A stretch of DNA of 64,000 nt from Garcia nutans (GCA_947685225.1 CANTUV010000062.1:10684501-10748500); one strand, 5' to 3'. Positions 45,624 through 57,800 are shown, counted from the first letter of the stretch. The notes: generated by a model not told the origin, from the sequence alone. Program-made: numbers and translations.

Positions 45624-46475
45624 CTAATCTGACTTTCTGTATGTGAGCATGCGTTCCTTTGTTCTCTGAATATATCTTAAAACCTTATTGGCTGCCTTCC
45701 AATGATCCATTCCTGGATTGCTGAGATATCGCCCTAACATGCCAACTATGAATGAAATATTTGGACGAGTGCAAACTTGAGCATACATCAGACTCCCAAC
45801 TGCTGACGCATAAGGAATCTTCTGCATCTCCTGAATCTCAAGTTCACCCTTTGGACACTGATCAAGACTGAATTTATCTCCTTTAGCAACTGGGGTATCA
45901 ATTGGTCTACTGTTGTGCATACTAAATCTCTTGAGCACTTTCTCAATATAGCCCTTTTGTGATAATCCAAGAATACCTCGAGTACGGTCTCGATGTATTT
46001 GGATCCCTAATACAAAAGAAGCTTCACCTAAATCTTTCATCTCAAAGTGTTTTGAGAGAAAGACTTTGGTCTCGTGCAGCAAGTCCTTACAGTTAGTAGC
46101 AAGCAATATGTCATCCACATATAAGACCAAAAAGATAAACATACTCCCACTGAACTTGTGATACACACAATATTCCACAGCATTTGTCTCAAAATCGAAA
46201 GAGACAACTACTTCATGGAACTTGAAGTACCACTGACGAGAAGCCTGCTTGAGTCCATAAATGGATTTCTTTAATCTGCATACCAGTCGCTTTGGGTCTC
46301 CAGACATAAAGTTTTCTGGCTGCACCATATAGATGGTTTCATCAATGTCTCCATTGAGAAACGCAGTCTTCACATCCATTTGATGTAACTCAAGATCAAA
46401 ATGTGCAACTAGAGCCATGATTGTCCTAAAAGAGTCCTTCGATGAAACCGGAGAGAAGGTCTCTTTATAGTCAAT
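45624..46475 (-). pseudogene. Copia-3 reverse transcriptase
   Basis: After the frameshift the frame continues IDYKETFSPVSSKDSFRTI. It has the first catalytic aspartate in LHQMDVKTAFLNGD and the YVDD box in LVLYVDDILLA (residues about 97-107 of the 264-residue ORF that starts at 46418). MKDLGEASFVLGIQIHRDR and PYASAVGSLMYAQVCTRPN follow. It ends in LRYIQRTKERMLTYRKSD and a stop. All core RT motifs are intact; only the frameshift upstream breaks it. Confidence 0.9.
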
Positions 46476-46905
46476 CCCCTTCTTTCTGAGTGAAGCCTTT
46501 AGCTACAAGACGTGCCTTATATCTTTCCACATTACCTTTAGAATCCCTCTTGGTTTTAAATATCCATTTGCAACCAATGGGTTTCTTTCCTTCAGGTAAT
46601 GGAACAAGATCCCAAACTTGATTGTCTTGCATAGATTTATATTCTTCACTCATTGCCTCAATCCACTTATGAGAGTTGGAATCCTGCATGACATGATGAA
46701 AGCTGATTGGATCATCTTCCACCATGTCTACAGTGTCCTCATGTTCCTGAAGATATACTACATAATCATCTGGAATAGCATTTCTTCCCTCTCTAGTGGA
46801 CCTCCTTAAAGGCACAGGTTCTGGCTCAAATTCTTGAGGTTGTTGAGCTTGTACTTGAGGAAGAACAACTTCTTCATCCTGATGGGGAAGTTGATCAACA
46901 TTGTC
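46471..46905 (-). pseudogene. Copia-3 integrase-RT linker and RT start
   Basis: In the same frame as the upstream block, past the stop. It reads QLPHQDEEVVLPQVQAQQPQ and then RRSTREGRNAIPDDYV. The start of reverse transcriptase is HKWIEAMSEEYKSMQ, WDLVPLPEGKKPIGCKWIFK and RYKARLVAKGFTQKEG. It breaks at a GGGG run (minus strand; 46479-46476), where one extra G shifts the frame. Confidence 0.88.
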
Positions 46906-48630
46906 TTATATTGGATCTGGAATTGCTTCTGGAATATTAATAATTCTAGGAACCTGAACAGTCCCAGGAGCAAAGATAGGAATCGACACTGAGTGTTCCT
47001 GACTCGATCCCTCCTCAAAGACAATGTTTCTAACCTTATTTCTCCCCCCAAACTCAACATCCTCAAAGAATGTTGCAATTCCCGTCTCAAAAATAGATCT
47101 GGAAGTAGGATTATAGAACTTAAAACCCCGAGATCGCTCAGAATAACCAACAAAGTAGCTACTAACAGTTTTGGAGTCCAATTTTGTTTCATTAGGCCTA
47201 TAAGGCCTAGCCTCAGCAGGACATCCCCAAACATAAAGGTGCTTTAGACTGGGCTTGCGTCCAGTCCAAAGCTCATAAGGTGTTTTTGCAGCTGTTTTAG
47301 TTGGTACTCTGTTAAGAAGATAGACTGCTGTCTTTAATGCTTCTCCCCACAGAGACTCAGGTAAAGAAGAATGACTAATCATACTTCTAACCATATCCAT
47401 AAGAGTTCTGTTACGTCTCTCAGATACATCATTCATGCTGGGTGTACCAGACATGGTGTATTGAGGGACTATACCACAGTCCTGTAGGAAAATAGCAAAT
47501 GGTCCTGGACGTTGTTCACCTGAACCGTCATATCTACCGTAGTACTCACCTCCACGGTCAGATCTAACAGATTTAATCTTCTTTCCGAGTTGGTTTTCAA
47601 CTTCGGCCTTATAAGATTTGAAAACGTCCAGAGACTTAGATTTCTCATGAATGAGATATAGGTACCCATAACGTGAGTAATCGTCTATGAATGATATAAA
47701 GTATCTTTGACCATTCCTAGTTGCTGTAGGGAATGGGCCACAGATGTCCGTACGTATCAACTCTAAGACGTTTGATGACCTATTGGCACCTAATCTCTTT
47801 TGTTTAATCTGTTTACCTTTAATACACTCAACACAGGAGTCCAAATCTGTGAAATCAAGTGTATTTATGATACCAACTGACACAAGACGCTCTATTCTAG
47901 ATTTGGATATGTGACCCAAACGTCTGTGCCATAGAGCAGCTGAGTTATCCATATTCAGCTTCCTTTTGGTACCTATAGTACTAACTTGCATGGTCTCATT
48001 ATAAGAGGCATCGATATCTAACATATATAGAATATGAAGTGCATACAAGAAACCAGTACCTAAAATTTTTGAATCCATAGATAAAGTAACTTTATTGTTT
48101 TCAAATGAACAAGTAAAACCAGATTTGTCCAAATGGGAAACAGAAATTAAATTCCGCCTAAAAGACGGAATAACAAAAGTATCTACTAGATCCAAAAAAT
48201 TTCCAGTTCTTAAATGCAATCTAAAATGTCCTATCGCCTCTACTTCTACCGGTTCGCCAGTTCCCATATAAACGTATCTTTCACCGTCAGTTGGCTTTCG
48301 GTAATTTAGGCAACCCTGCATTGAAACACTTATGTGACTAGTAGCACCAGAATCTATCCACCAAGTGTTTCTAGGTACCGAAGTTGAATTAACTTCAGAA
48401 CATACTAAAACTAAATATTTTCCCTTATCAGCAGTCTTATTTTCAGTATTTTCATTCATAGGAACAAAGTTGGGATTACACGGCATGCTAGCTGAATTCA
48501 GAGAAAATAAATAATAAATAAATGACATAAGCTCACAATCCACAAAAAATTGAAACAAATCACAGAAGTAGAGTTTAAATATTGGAAACAAGATATCAGA
48601 CACAACATTAATATTCTCATCTTTGGACAT
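46906..48630 (-). pseudogene. Copia-3 protease-integrase part of pol
   Basis: An open frame of 574 codons. The aspartic protease active site is WWIDSGATSHIS (D93). GAG-pre-integrase follows (about 140-275) with the zinc-binding H235, H240, C266, C269. The integrase catalytic core has D295 (RTDICGPF), D358 (RSDRGGEY) and E404 (SERRNRT; the usual NGVAER is altered). Integrase would join element cDNA to the genome, and protease would cut the polyprotein. The first ~50 residues are not gag-like and the gag zinc knuckle is missing. The frame ends in a TAA where the alignment expects CAA (46908-46906), a C-to-T change; the same frame continues beyond. Confidence 0.9.
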
Positions 48631-49135
48631 AAAATATTAACTGTAATTGGTATCTCAACGCAGTAATCAAATATTGACAATTCAGTCCTGTCAAATAATA
48701 AACCTTCCTTTGGGCCGATTTATTATCCACATGGATGAAAACATAATAATTATCACATATTTATCACTGCACATGTATTCTCAATTCAGCCAGATAGCAA
48801 CCTTCCTTTGGGCCGGTATACTATCCGCAATGAATTTTAATACACCTGTCTAATATCCCAAATAAATTAATTTACACAATAGAGGTCACTTTGGTAACTT
48901 TTTGTATCAATTAATTTATTATTAAAAATATTAAACACAATCAGGACTAAAATACCAAAATTTAAACTCAATATTGACAAGTTAAAATTTTTTTAAAAAA
49001 ATTGTAATTAAAACCAAATAATTACAAATTTAAAAATTATTTGTCAAAATTAAATTTTCTAATTGCAATTGAAACCAAAGAATTACAATTTAAAAATTTA
49101 ATACTCCAAAAATTAATTTTTTTTTGGGATAAATT

Positions 49136-49369
49136 CTAATTCCCAATGAACCCTAGATCATGCAAATCACTAGCCACACCAAGCATAGCAACCTGCCTCT
49201 GATTGTAACCCATGACGCTTTTGATCACAGGTGATATACTCCCAAATAAGTATCCAATCCCAGCACATGACTGAACCCACGTTGCACACACAAAAACAAG
49301 CCATCTGTTGTTGACAAAGGTCTTGAATCTCTCATGGAAAGGTTGCATTGTCATTCTCCGTGGCTCCAC
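49136..49369 (-). pseudogene. Captured nodulin-like / MFS transporter gene fragment
   Basis: The 77-residue minus-strand frame reads RFKTFVNNRWLVFVCATWVQ (14-33), then SCAGIGYLFGSISPVIKSVM (34-53) and GYNQRQVAMLGVASDL (54-69). This is the N-terminal first membrane segment and loop of plant nodulin-like major facilitator proteins (the NFD4/nodulin-like family), in which R-W-L-V-F-V, AGIGYLFG-SISP-IKS and GYNQRQ are conserved. Such proteins are membrane transporters of plant cells. The frame ends HDLGFIGN with a stop, where the native protein would continue into the second membrane segment. It lies between the primer site and protease of Copia-3, in place of gag, on the same strand. It is best explained as a cellular exon captured by the retrotransposon. 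Confidence 0.85.
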
Positions 49370-49702
49370 TTGATACGGGGTCTTTGTAAATTGATACTTG
49401 CGTATACCAAACCATTTTTTTTTTTACTTTAATTAATTAATTTATATAAGTAATCAACCAAAAAATTAATTAATTCCAGAAAAATCACATACAAAAATTC
49501 AAGTCCAAATTTTTTTTTTATAATTAATTAAATAATCTCAGTAATTTAATCCAAAAACAAATCAAACCAAAATTGATTTCAGATTACCAAATTCGATTCC
49601 AAATTAATTCTAGAAAATTACAATCACCGAATTAATTTTCTAGAATCAAAACAATAATCAATACCGCAATTTAATCGGAAAATCTAGCAACCTAGCATAG
49701 GG

Positions 49703-49713
49703 CTCTGATACCA
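49703..49713 (-). other. Copia-3 primer binding site
   Basis: TGGTATCAGAG on the minus strand, complementary to initiator tRNA-Met, two bases inside the 5' LTR. Confidence 0.9.
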
Positions 49714-49715
49714 AT

Positions 49716-50201
49716 TGAAAGGGGAAGAAAACCTGATTCCCCTAAAACATAAAATATGCATAGATCACTAGATTATTCAAATTAAATTGCAAAGGGGTAA
49801 ATTGCGTACCTGACATCATCGTATGTTGAAGCTGAAGACGATTTTGGAGTTTGTGGCCTTCCAGGGGATACACACTTTAAGTTTAGCGGAAGCACTACTG
49901 AAAGAACGTAATGTTCTCTCAAAATTGTTGTGTTCCCTTGGAGACCACGACCCCTTATTTATAACTGATGATGATAATTTCTATTTTGGTCCTTCAACAA
50001 AATAGAAACTCTTATCGGTCTCTACACTTATAATCCTATTACGAGTAGGACACCTCAATAATCAACAATCCTTATTTGATCATAACTTTAATTTGACTAT
50101 TTTAAATTGACTGCAATACATATTTAATATTTAAATATATTTAGCCCACACTTATGATTAATTAGATGATTAATTTTAACAATTTAAAATTAATTCTAAC
50201 A
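49716..50201 (-). repeat. Copia-3 5' LTR (486 bp)
   Basis: Same length and termini as the other LTR. The promoter would lie here; no clear TATA box was chosen. Confidence 0.95.
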
Positions 50202-50206
50202 AAAAC

Positions 50207-52420
50207 TACTTGTACATTAACTATAGAATCAGCTAAATGTAGACAATGATTAATAGCTAAACCTAAAGAAGATTGAAGAAGAGTCTTGGAATTAATAAAA
50301 TCAACTACTAGCTTGCAATCAGACTCAATAGTGACATTGTTCCAACCCAAATTCTTAATCCACGCAAGGGCCTCTTTTATCCCAATTGCCTCTGCTACGC
50401 TTGAGTCAAAAAGCCCATAAAACCATATAGCTTTTCCTGCAATAAACCTTGATGATCACGAATAATCATACCGACACCTATTCCATTTGATGGTCGATGA
50501 ATAGCTGCATCAACATTGAGTTTAACCCATCCTTCTAAAGGTTATTTCCATCTTGCACCAACAGCAGAATTGGATGGAGAGAAACTCGAAGACTCTTGCC
50601 CCAATTGAAACTGCAAAAAACAGTCATGAAAAGTGTGTGCCAGAGCAACAAGTTGATTCGCATCATGACCTCTCCCTTGCCAAATAACCATATTATGATT
50701 CCACCACAAGAACCAGCACATAGTTGCAACTAAACTTCCATCGTCCCGTGAGTGATTGCTCAACAGCTCTTCCAACCAATCTTTGAAAGAGTTGCTGTTA
50801 ATAAATCTGAAGCCAATGCTTGAACGACGCCAACAATCTTGCGCAAAGGGACATGTAACTAAAACAAGGAAAGTAGATTCAAAATCTCCATTGAAAATTG
50901 GACAGATTGGATCAACTGGAATGCGTTTTGCAATCAGATTGTCCTTAGAAGGAAGTACACCCTTGCTTGCTCTCCATATTAAATCCTTGGTTTTTGGAGC
51001 AGCTTTGACTCTTCAAAGCTTATACCAGAATCTATCATGCCCTGGTTGCTCTAGATCTTCAACTAATAATCTGTATGCACTCCTCACAGAGTAGGAGCCA
51101 CTTTTATCATTTGCCCAGTTAATGGAATCCTCAATGTATATATTCGATAAAGGAATTGAGGAAATGATGTCCTTATCAAGATTATTAAACAACTATTCAA
51201 TAATTCCCAAATCCCAAATGTCGTTCCTGATCAGATGCGATACCTTAGTAACTAGTGTGTTCGGCGGCGGGATAGAAAAAGTTTTTGGATTTATATGATC
51301 AGGCAACCAACAATCATACCGAACACTGATATCTCTACCTGATCCTACCCTCCATCTGATCCCTTTCTTCAATAAACTTTGAGCAGCCCAAATGCTTCTC
51401 CATGTCAGACTTGGATTACTACCCAATGGTGCTTCGAGAAAAGAGGAATTCGGAAACCAAGACCACCACCAAGCAACCCAAGATATACCTCTACCATGCC
51501 TGCTACTGTTCCACCAAAAATTATTCATTAAGCGCTCAATATCCAGACACAAAGATTTGGGTAGAAGAAAAATATTCATAATATAATTTGGAATTGCATG
51601 GGCAACTGTTTTCAAAAGAATCCCTTTGCCAGCCCCGGATAGAAATTTCTTTTTCCAAGAGTGAAGCCTCTGCCAAACTTTATCCTTCACAAAGTGGAAA
51701 ACCTCTTTCTTAGTCCTGCCTACTTTTGAAGGCATGCCCGAGTAGATCCCAAGATTAACAGTTTCCTCAACCCCAAGTAAATTACATATCTTAGTACGAT
51801 AAGATCTTTGAACATTGGAGCTGAAAGGGATGGATGATTTATGAAAATTGATCACCTGCCCTGACGCTTTAGCATACAAGGAAAGGATATTTCTGATGTG
51901 AAAAGCTTCTTCTAAATTCGCCCTGAAAAACAATAAGCAGTCATCGGCAAAAAATAAGTGTGATACTGCAAGAGCTCTCCTTGCTATTTTACAGCCATAG
52001 ATCTGCCGACCTTCCTCACGAGATTTTATTAGATCAGAGAAACTTGAGAGCAAAGAATAAAAAACAAGGGAGACAACGGATCTCCTTGATGCAGGCCTCT
52101 CTCAGGTGACACCTCTCCAAAGACCTCCCATTGTGCACAATACTATAGGTGACAGTGGAGACACGACATAATCATTGAAACCCAGCTTGACGGATCTTGA
52201 CCATGAGGGCTTCTAAAAAACTCCATTCAACACGATCAAAGGCTTTACTCATGTCGATCCTCAGTGCCACCAGTCCTTAATGTGCTTGAGTCTTCCTCTT
52301 CATGTAATGAAAAGATTCATAAGCAACAAGAACATTATCTGTAATGCTTCTACCAGTTTCACCCCAAGAATTAGCGATAACCACCATACAACCTGACTCA
52401 AGTAGCCACCTGTTGAGCCT
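50207..52420 (-). pseudogene. LINE-2 reverse transcriptase, zf-RVT and RNase H (main part)
   Basis: From the minus-strand start the frame gives ITDNVLVAYESFHYMKRK (about 52340), DMSKAFDRVEWSFLEALM (about 52230) and, after changes of frame, HLFFADDCLLFF (the F-A-D-D catalytic box, about 51950). The longest open piece (52053-51193, 286 codons) covers palm to thumb, with SGMPSKVGRTKKE, WKKKFLSGAGKGILLKTVAH and PNYIMNIFLLPKSL. The zf-RVT domain (about 51060-50740) has WRASKGVLPSKDNLIAKRI and PICPIFNGDFES, with one zinc cysteine lost. RNase H starts at about 50540 with LNVDAAIHRPSNGIGVGMII and continues IESDCKLVVDFIN to the Copia-3 insertion. Confidence 0.8.
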
Positions 52421-52960
52421 TGACTGAAGGTAGATTTGGTGAGAGATCCAAAAAGATAGGTAGATGATCTGATGTCGAGTATTCAAGAATTGAAGCTTTA
52501 GACCAAGGGAAGCTTTGGCACCAATTATCATTGCCTAAAAATCTGTCTAGGAGTTCTCTAATCCAGTTATCCATACCTCTCCCTCTTTCCCAAGTAAAAC
52601 TCTCTCCATCCATGTTCAAATTATTGAGACACTCAGACACAGTATTTCGAAAACTATCAAGGAGCCATCTCGGTTGAAAAGCACCATCAAATTTCTCATG
52701 AGAGAACATCATGTCATTATAGTCCTCTGAACAAATCCAAGGAGAATTACAGTCTTGGGCCAAAAAACGCAACAAGTTCCATGACTCCACTCTTCTATCT
52801 CTTTTTGGAAAGCCATAGAATCCAGTAACTCACCACTCACCCAAACCTTGCACTCTAACCCAAACATCAATATGATTACGGGAGAAACTCTTGAGTGAAA
52901 CTTGATCTTTCCTATTCCAAAAAAAAGTGTCATGACCCTACTGCAAATAGACCAAGTTTC
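52398..52960 (-). pseudogene. LINE-2 endonuclease domain, partial
   Basis: Minus-strand frames read FWNRKDQVSLKSFSRNHIDV (about 52930-52870), TGFYGFPKRDRRVESWNLLR (about 52825-52770), ICSEDYND (52737-52714, with the usual GDFN altered), FTWERGRGMDNWIRELLDRF (about 52602-52540) and TSDHLPIFLDL (about 52473-52440; catalytic SDH retained). This is the AP-endonuclease-like domain that nicks target DNA. The N-terminal third is missing. Confidence 0.78.
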
Positions 52961-52990
52961 TATTGCAATCATTGGGTCATCAATGAGAAG

Positions 52991-53420
52991 AATAGCCTAT
53001 AATTCGGTTAATGAGGAAGCTGATGTGTTGATGAAACAACCAATGTCCAGCTGAAAGAATTTGGTTGGAAAAAAGGAGTCATAGTGCAGTGTAATTGGTT
53101 CTTATAAGTTGTAGTTTAACAACCGTAATTTCTATAGAGCAACGCGATGGATGGAAAGAGAGTTAAATATATTAGCAATTTTATTGTTACAAATTATTAA
53201 AAGAAAATACAATTGAATCTCTTTTATCTCTCAATTCTGTTCTTTTCCTATCTCTTCTTCTTCTTCTTCTCCTCTGCTTCTCTGTTCTTCTGTTCTCCTT
53301 TCTCCTCCTTCTCTATTCATCTTCTTCTTCTTCTTCCTCTCATTTCTTCTTCTTCATTCTTTTCCTCTATTTCTTGATTGCTTTGCATTTAATTTCAGTT
53401 TTGCTTCTGTCAAACACTCA
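52991..53420. other. Spacer with long polypyrimidine tract
   Basis: 53215-53376 is almost pure C/T on the plus strand, with (CTT)n and (CT)n runs. 52990-53190 contains text such as VNEEADVLMKQ that recalls the end of a LINE RNase H, but too little to assign. Confidence 0.45.
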
Positions 53421-56400
53421 AATATAATACTTTTATATCTTATATACGTATAATATATACACACAGTATATATAAAATACATATATACAGTATTAAAAAA
53501 TTACAGACCGATTTAATAAAAAATTTTACTTATCAAATTTAAAATATTAAATACTTTAAAATATATATTTAAATATCAAATAAAATATTATTATAAATCA
53601 TAAGTTCTAAAATAAGTATTTTCAATGTAAATCTCTAATAAAAATTCGTCAAAATTTTATCTGTAATTTGAATATTTCCAAATTCAACAAAACTACAACC
53701 TATACAAAAAAGCATTTCCAAATAATATCAAATCATACATTTCCCAAATATTCCTCAATTCTTCCATAATTTCTCAAAAACATTTATACATATTTATATA
53801 TTTATCCAAAAGCACATAAAAAATTCACATTATAAAATTTCAACCCATTCTTTATAATTTACAATATATATACCTCAAAACATAATATAATACATATAAT
53901 ATCAAAATATACGATAATATAAAATATATACATGCTGGCAATCGGTCCTGATCTCAAAGAAATAATAAAATCAACTCACGCAATCTCAAAGCTAGACCCA
54001 ACCTAGTCTAAACGAACTCTCAGGCTCTACTGGATCTAGCCCGTCACATGCACGATGAATTTCAATCGCGCTAAGCCAAAAGCCTAGTGGTACAAACTTT
54101 GATAATAATAAAGCTCAAATGCAATGCCAATGCATAATGCATATGGATATCATATATCATATCATTTCATTTTAACATATTTTTCAATTTTTTTACAGTT
54201 CACAATTTATATAAAACAAACACAAGCATGAGCCAAAAGGATCTAATATGCTATTTAAATTTCAGAGTTACTATTTTGGTCCATATTGGCACACAGTGTC
54301 TAGCCCGAAGGTAAGTGATGCCCAGCGTCATCATAATGATGCCCAGCATCTAGTCCGAAAGCAAGTGACGTCCAATGTTTAGCCCAAAGGCAAATCAAAT
54401 AGTTGTTAAAAAGCTAGCCTCGAAGGCAAATAATAAGGATAACCTCATAGGCATGCCGCCAAACACAGAACTCTGCAAATTGAATAATATACTAGGCACA
54501 CAATTAATTCATATTTCTCATTATCAATCTCTTTCTCATTTTCTCATAATCAAGCAAGGCAAATCGCCTCATTTTTTTTATTATTTATTAGGCACATTAC
54601 CTTATTTTCTCAATTTTTTTTCTCACTTTTCTCATTTATGGCAATATCAATTTACCACATTTCATCATATTATCACATTGCATCACATTTTACCTTAAAA
54701 TTTACCACCCAAATATTTTGGGTAATTTCACATAATCCACATATGATTTACATTTTATATACTTTAGCCATTACCAATGGCTTTTTAACAATGCCCTTAA
54801 TGCATACACAACAAATATCATTACCCAAACACTTTGGGTCATTTTCACATAATACACATATTTCACATTTTATATAATTTAGCCATTAATAATGGCTTTT
54901 CACAATGCATTTAATGCATATATGATATTACACATGTTATAGCACATTATTTATACATGTTCCATATATCAAGTATCTTAACATATTTTTCAATCCAAAA
55001 TGTGTTAAGCCCAATATAATGCAAATATAATCAATTCATCCAAAGTTTGTACATACTTCTAAGAGCAACCAAAAGCAAGCTCAAACACCACCTCCAGCCT
55101 TCTCTTCTAACTTGCCCTTCAATACTAGGATGAGACAAATCAACTCTCCTCAATGCCTATACCAAATGTGATCATAAATAATCATTTAGTATTACATTTT
55201 AAGGAATTTTCAATCTTAAATCATAATTAAACACCATTCAAACAAAAATTTTAAAGTTAAGGCTAACCTCACTTTAACTTTGGAATACCATACGAGGCTA
55301 TTCAATTTGATGTTTTAAGTTTATTTATATTATTAAAAATATATTTTAACATGTTTAAACTAATTACATTACAAAAACACATACTTATAAGCAAAACCCT
55401 AAAATGACATAACATTCACTATTGAAGATTTTCTATTCTAGCTCAATCCAATTATTATTTTAAGCTTATATTCATCACTTTTATCATTATAGAATATGTT
55501 TTAACCTATAAAATCAAAAAATTCAATAACTTTGAAAAATCATTTTTCCAAAACCCTAAATCAATACTTCCACTCTCAAACTCCAATCAAAATCAACCAA
55601 ATTTAATATTTGACTTTAAAATACTTATTTATGCATCAAAATAACTTATTTAGAATTAATTTTCACAATTAAAACCCATGTTTTCTCAAACCTTAAAAGT
55701 CCATAACCCTAAATTCTCTTTCTTCACCAATCTTAACCCAAACTCAATTATTTACTTAATCTAACCTTAAAATCATTACTAACTACCCAAAATAACTTCA
55801 TTTATATTCAAATAAACAATTATAACATACAACTTCAACAACTCAAAATTCACATATTCTTAATTTCATGAAAATTCAAAGAAAAAATTTAGAAAGCTTA
55901 CTAATTTTGGTGGAAAACACCAAATCTTTAATTAAAACCTTGAGAATCTATCAATTTTTGGAAGATTGGTTGAAGCAAAATCTTGTCTCTAAACCTCCAT
56001 GGAATTCGGCCTTGAAGAAGGAAGAAGAAGAAGATGAACAAAGATATTTTCTCTTTCATTCCAGTCATTTATATCCATATATATATATTATTTTAATAAA
56101 TTTTAATAAATTATTTATTTAATTAATAAAAATTTAAAATTCATTTCTTTCATTCGAAAATAAAATATTTTTGAATTATTTTTAAAATTTTTAATTTTTT
56201 AAAGTATATTTACCAAAATACCTTTGACTTTGACTTTTTCTTTAAAAAGTGTAGACTTTTTTAGTTGACTTTATATATTATGTATATTTTGCATATATAT
56301 CACATATACATTTCACTTTTTTATTTAAAATTTCTTTATTTTTTATTTAAAATTATTTATTTAATTTATCCAATTATTTTTATTTTATTTTATTAAATTT

Positions 56401-56438
56401 CCAATAATTAGAAATTTTTAAAAGTTAAGGCTATTACA
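53421..56438 (-). repeat. Gypsy-3 3' LTR (about 3.0 kb)
   Basis: On the minus strand it starts TGTAATAGCCTTAAC directly after the polypurine tract. It aligns along its length with 61250-64000. Around 54290-54440 it has degenerate tandem units of about 35 bases (CTAGCCCGAAGG-AAGTGACG-CCA). The plus strand is poor in G. The ORFs at 54375-54877 and 55868-56122 follow from this and are not genes. Confidence 0.85.
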
Positions 56439-56457
56439 ATTCTCTCCTCCCAAAGAG
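56439..56457 (-). other. Gypsy-3 polypurine tract
   Basis: The minus strand reads CTCTTTGGGAGGAGAGAAT immediately before the 3' LTR. Confidence 0.8.
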
Positions 56458-56479
56458 AATTTCATTTTCAAAATTACCT

Positions 56480-57800
56480 GATATCAACTTTGAAATAACT
56501 GAGGATACTGGCTCTACATCATTTGCTCACTCTCTCATGTTGCCTCCTCAGTGGTATGATTCCTCCAAAGGACTTTCATAAGTGGCACCTTCTTATTCCT
56601 CAATTTTTTCACTTCTCGTACCAAAATCGCTGCTGGTTCTTCCTCAAAATTCAGATCCGGACTCACCTCAATGGACTCTACTGACAAGATATGAGATGGG
56701 TCTAACATGTACCTCCGAAGCATAGAGACATGGAAGACATTATGAATCTAATCCAACTTAGGTGGCAAAGCTAGTCTATAAGCTACTTGATCAACTCTCT
56801 CTAGTATCTCATATGGTCCTATGAAACGAGAACTTAACTTTCCTTTGCGGTTGAATCTTAAAATTTTCTTCCATGTTAACACATTCAGGAACACTTTATC
56901 TCCCACAATGAACTCTATATCATTCTTCTTCAAATCTGTATAGGATTTCTATCGGTCTGAAGCTGCTTTCAAATGACCCCGAATCACCTTCACTTTCTCT
57001 TCTATTTCCTTAATCAAATCGGGACCGACCAACTTACCTTCTCCAACCTTATCCCAACACAGAGGTGTCCTGCAGCTCGTGCCATATAATGCCTCATAAA
57101 GTACCATCTTAATACCAGACTGATGACTATTGTAATATGAAAACTCAATCAGTGGCAAGAATATGTCCCAGCTCCCAGTGAAATCAATGATACAGCTCCT
57201 CAATATATTCTCCAGAATTTGTATCACTCTCTCTGACTTTTCATCTGTTTGAGGATGGAAAACAGTGCTAAAATTCAATCGAGAACCTAAAGCATCAAAC
57301 AAATGGCTATAAAACCTCGATGTAAACTTTAGATCTCAGTCCGACACCAAAAAAACTAGGACTTCATGCAATCTTACTATCTCACTGATATATAGCTTAG
57401 CCAATCTCTCAAGAGAATAATCCATCCAAACTAGAAGAAAATGAGCTATCTTCATCATCTAGTCAATAATTACCCATATTGCATTATACTTCTTCTGGGT
57501 CAAAGGCAGTCCAGTCATAAAATTCATTGTCACTCGTTTCCATTTTCACTTTGGCACTGATAATGGCTGGAGAGACCCTAAAGAAAATTGGTGCTCAGCC
57601 TTCACTCTTTGGCAAGTGAGACATCTGGATACAAACTTTGTTATATCCTTCTTCATACCTAACCACCAATAATGTTGCTTCAAATCATCATACATCGTGG
57701 TACTACCAGGATGCATATCATAGAGTGACTGATGTGCTTTCTCTAATATCATCCTCTTCAATTCTACATCATTAGGAATGCACAACCTATCGCTGTACTA
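56480..57800 (-). pseudogene. Gypsy-3 integrase and chromodomain-like tail
   Basis: The zinc-binding start is recognisable in HQSLYDMHPGSTTMYDDLKQ (about 57728-57670) and CLTCQRVKAEHQ (about 57615). The catalytic core has FHPQTDEKSERVIQILENIL (57255-57196), with the third acidic residue in this region. GPYEILERVDQVAYRLALPP (56805-56746) is the conserved GPF/Y module, then FHVSMLRRY. The tail has EVKKLRNKKVPLMKVLWRNH (56620-56561), like the chromodomain of plant chromoviruses. The frame is constant but cut by stops at least at 57543, 57300, 56946 and 56745. Confidence 0.82.

Larger units (their letters stand above)
44307..50201 (-). mobile_element. Copia-3: young LTR retrotransposon carrying a host gene fragment
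   Basis: Two 486-bp LTRs (44307-44792 and 49716-50201) differ at about seven positions by eye (about 1.4%). The insertion is flanked by a perfect AAAAC duplication (44302-44306 and 50202-50206). On the minus strand the order is LTR, primer site, nodulin-like gene fragment, protease, integrase, RT, RNase H remnant, polypurine tract, LTR. Most of gag is absent. It is inserted in LINE-2. Pol carries one nonsense codon and one frameshift, so it is non-autonomous, but the LTR similarity points to recent activity, perhaps helped by a related element. Confidence 0.92.
44146..52990 (-). mobile_element. LINE-2, split by Copia-3
   Basis: An L1-type LINE on the minus strand runs from about 52990 to its poly(A) at 44154-44146 (AAAAAAAAA on the minus strand), interrupted by Copia-3 at 44307-50201. 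Removing Copia-3 and one AAAAC rejoins the RNase H domain in frame. Endonuclease (C-terminal two thirds), the last half of RT, zf-RVT and RNase H are recognisable. The start of the endonuclease and about 200 residues between endonuclease and RT palm are missing, and stops are present. The 5' target duplication was not found. Confidence 0.8.
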
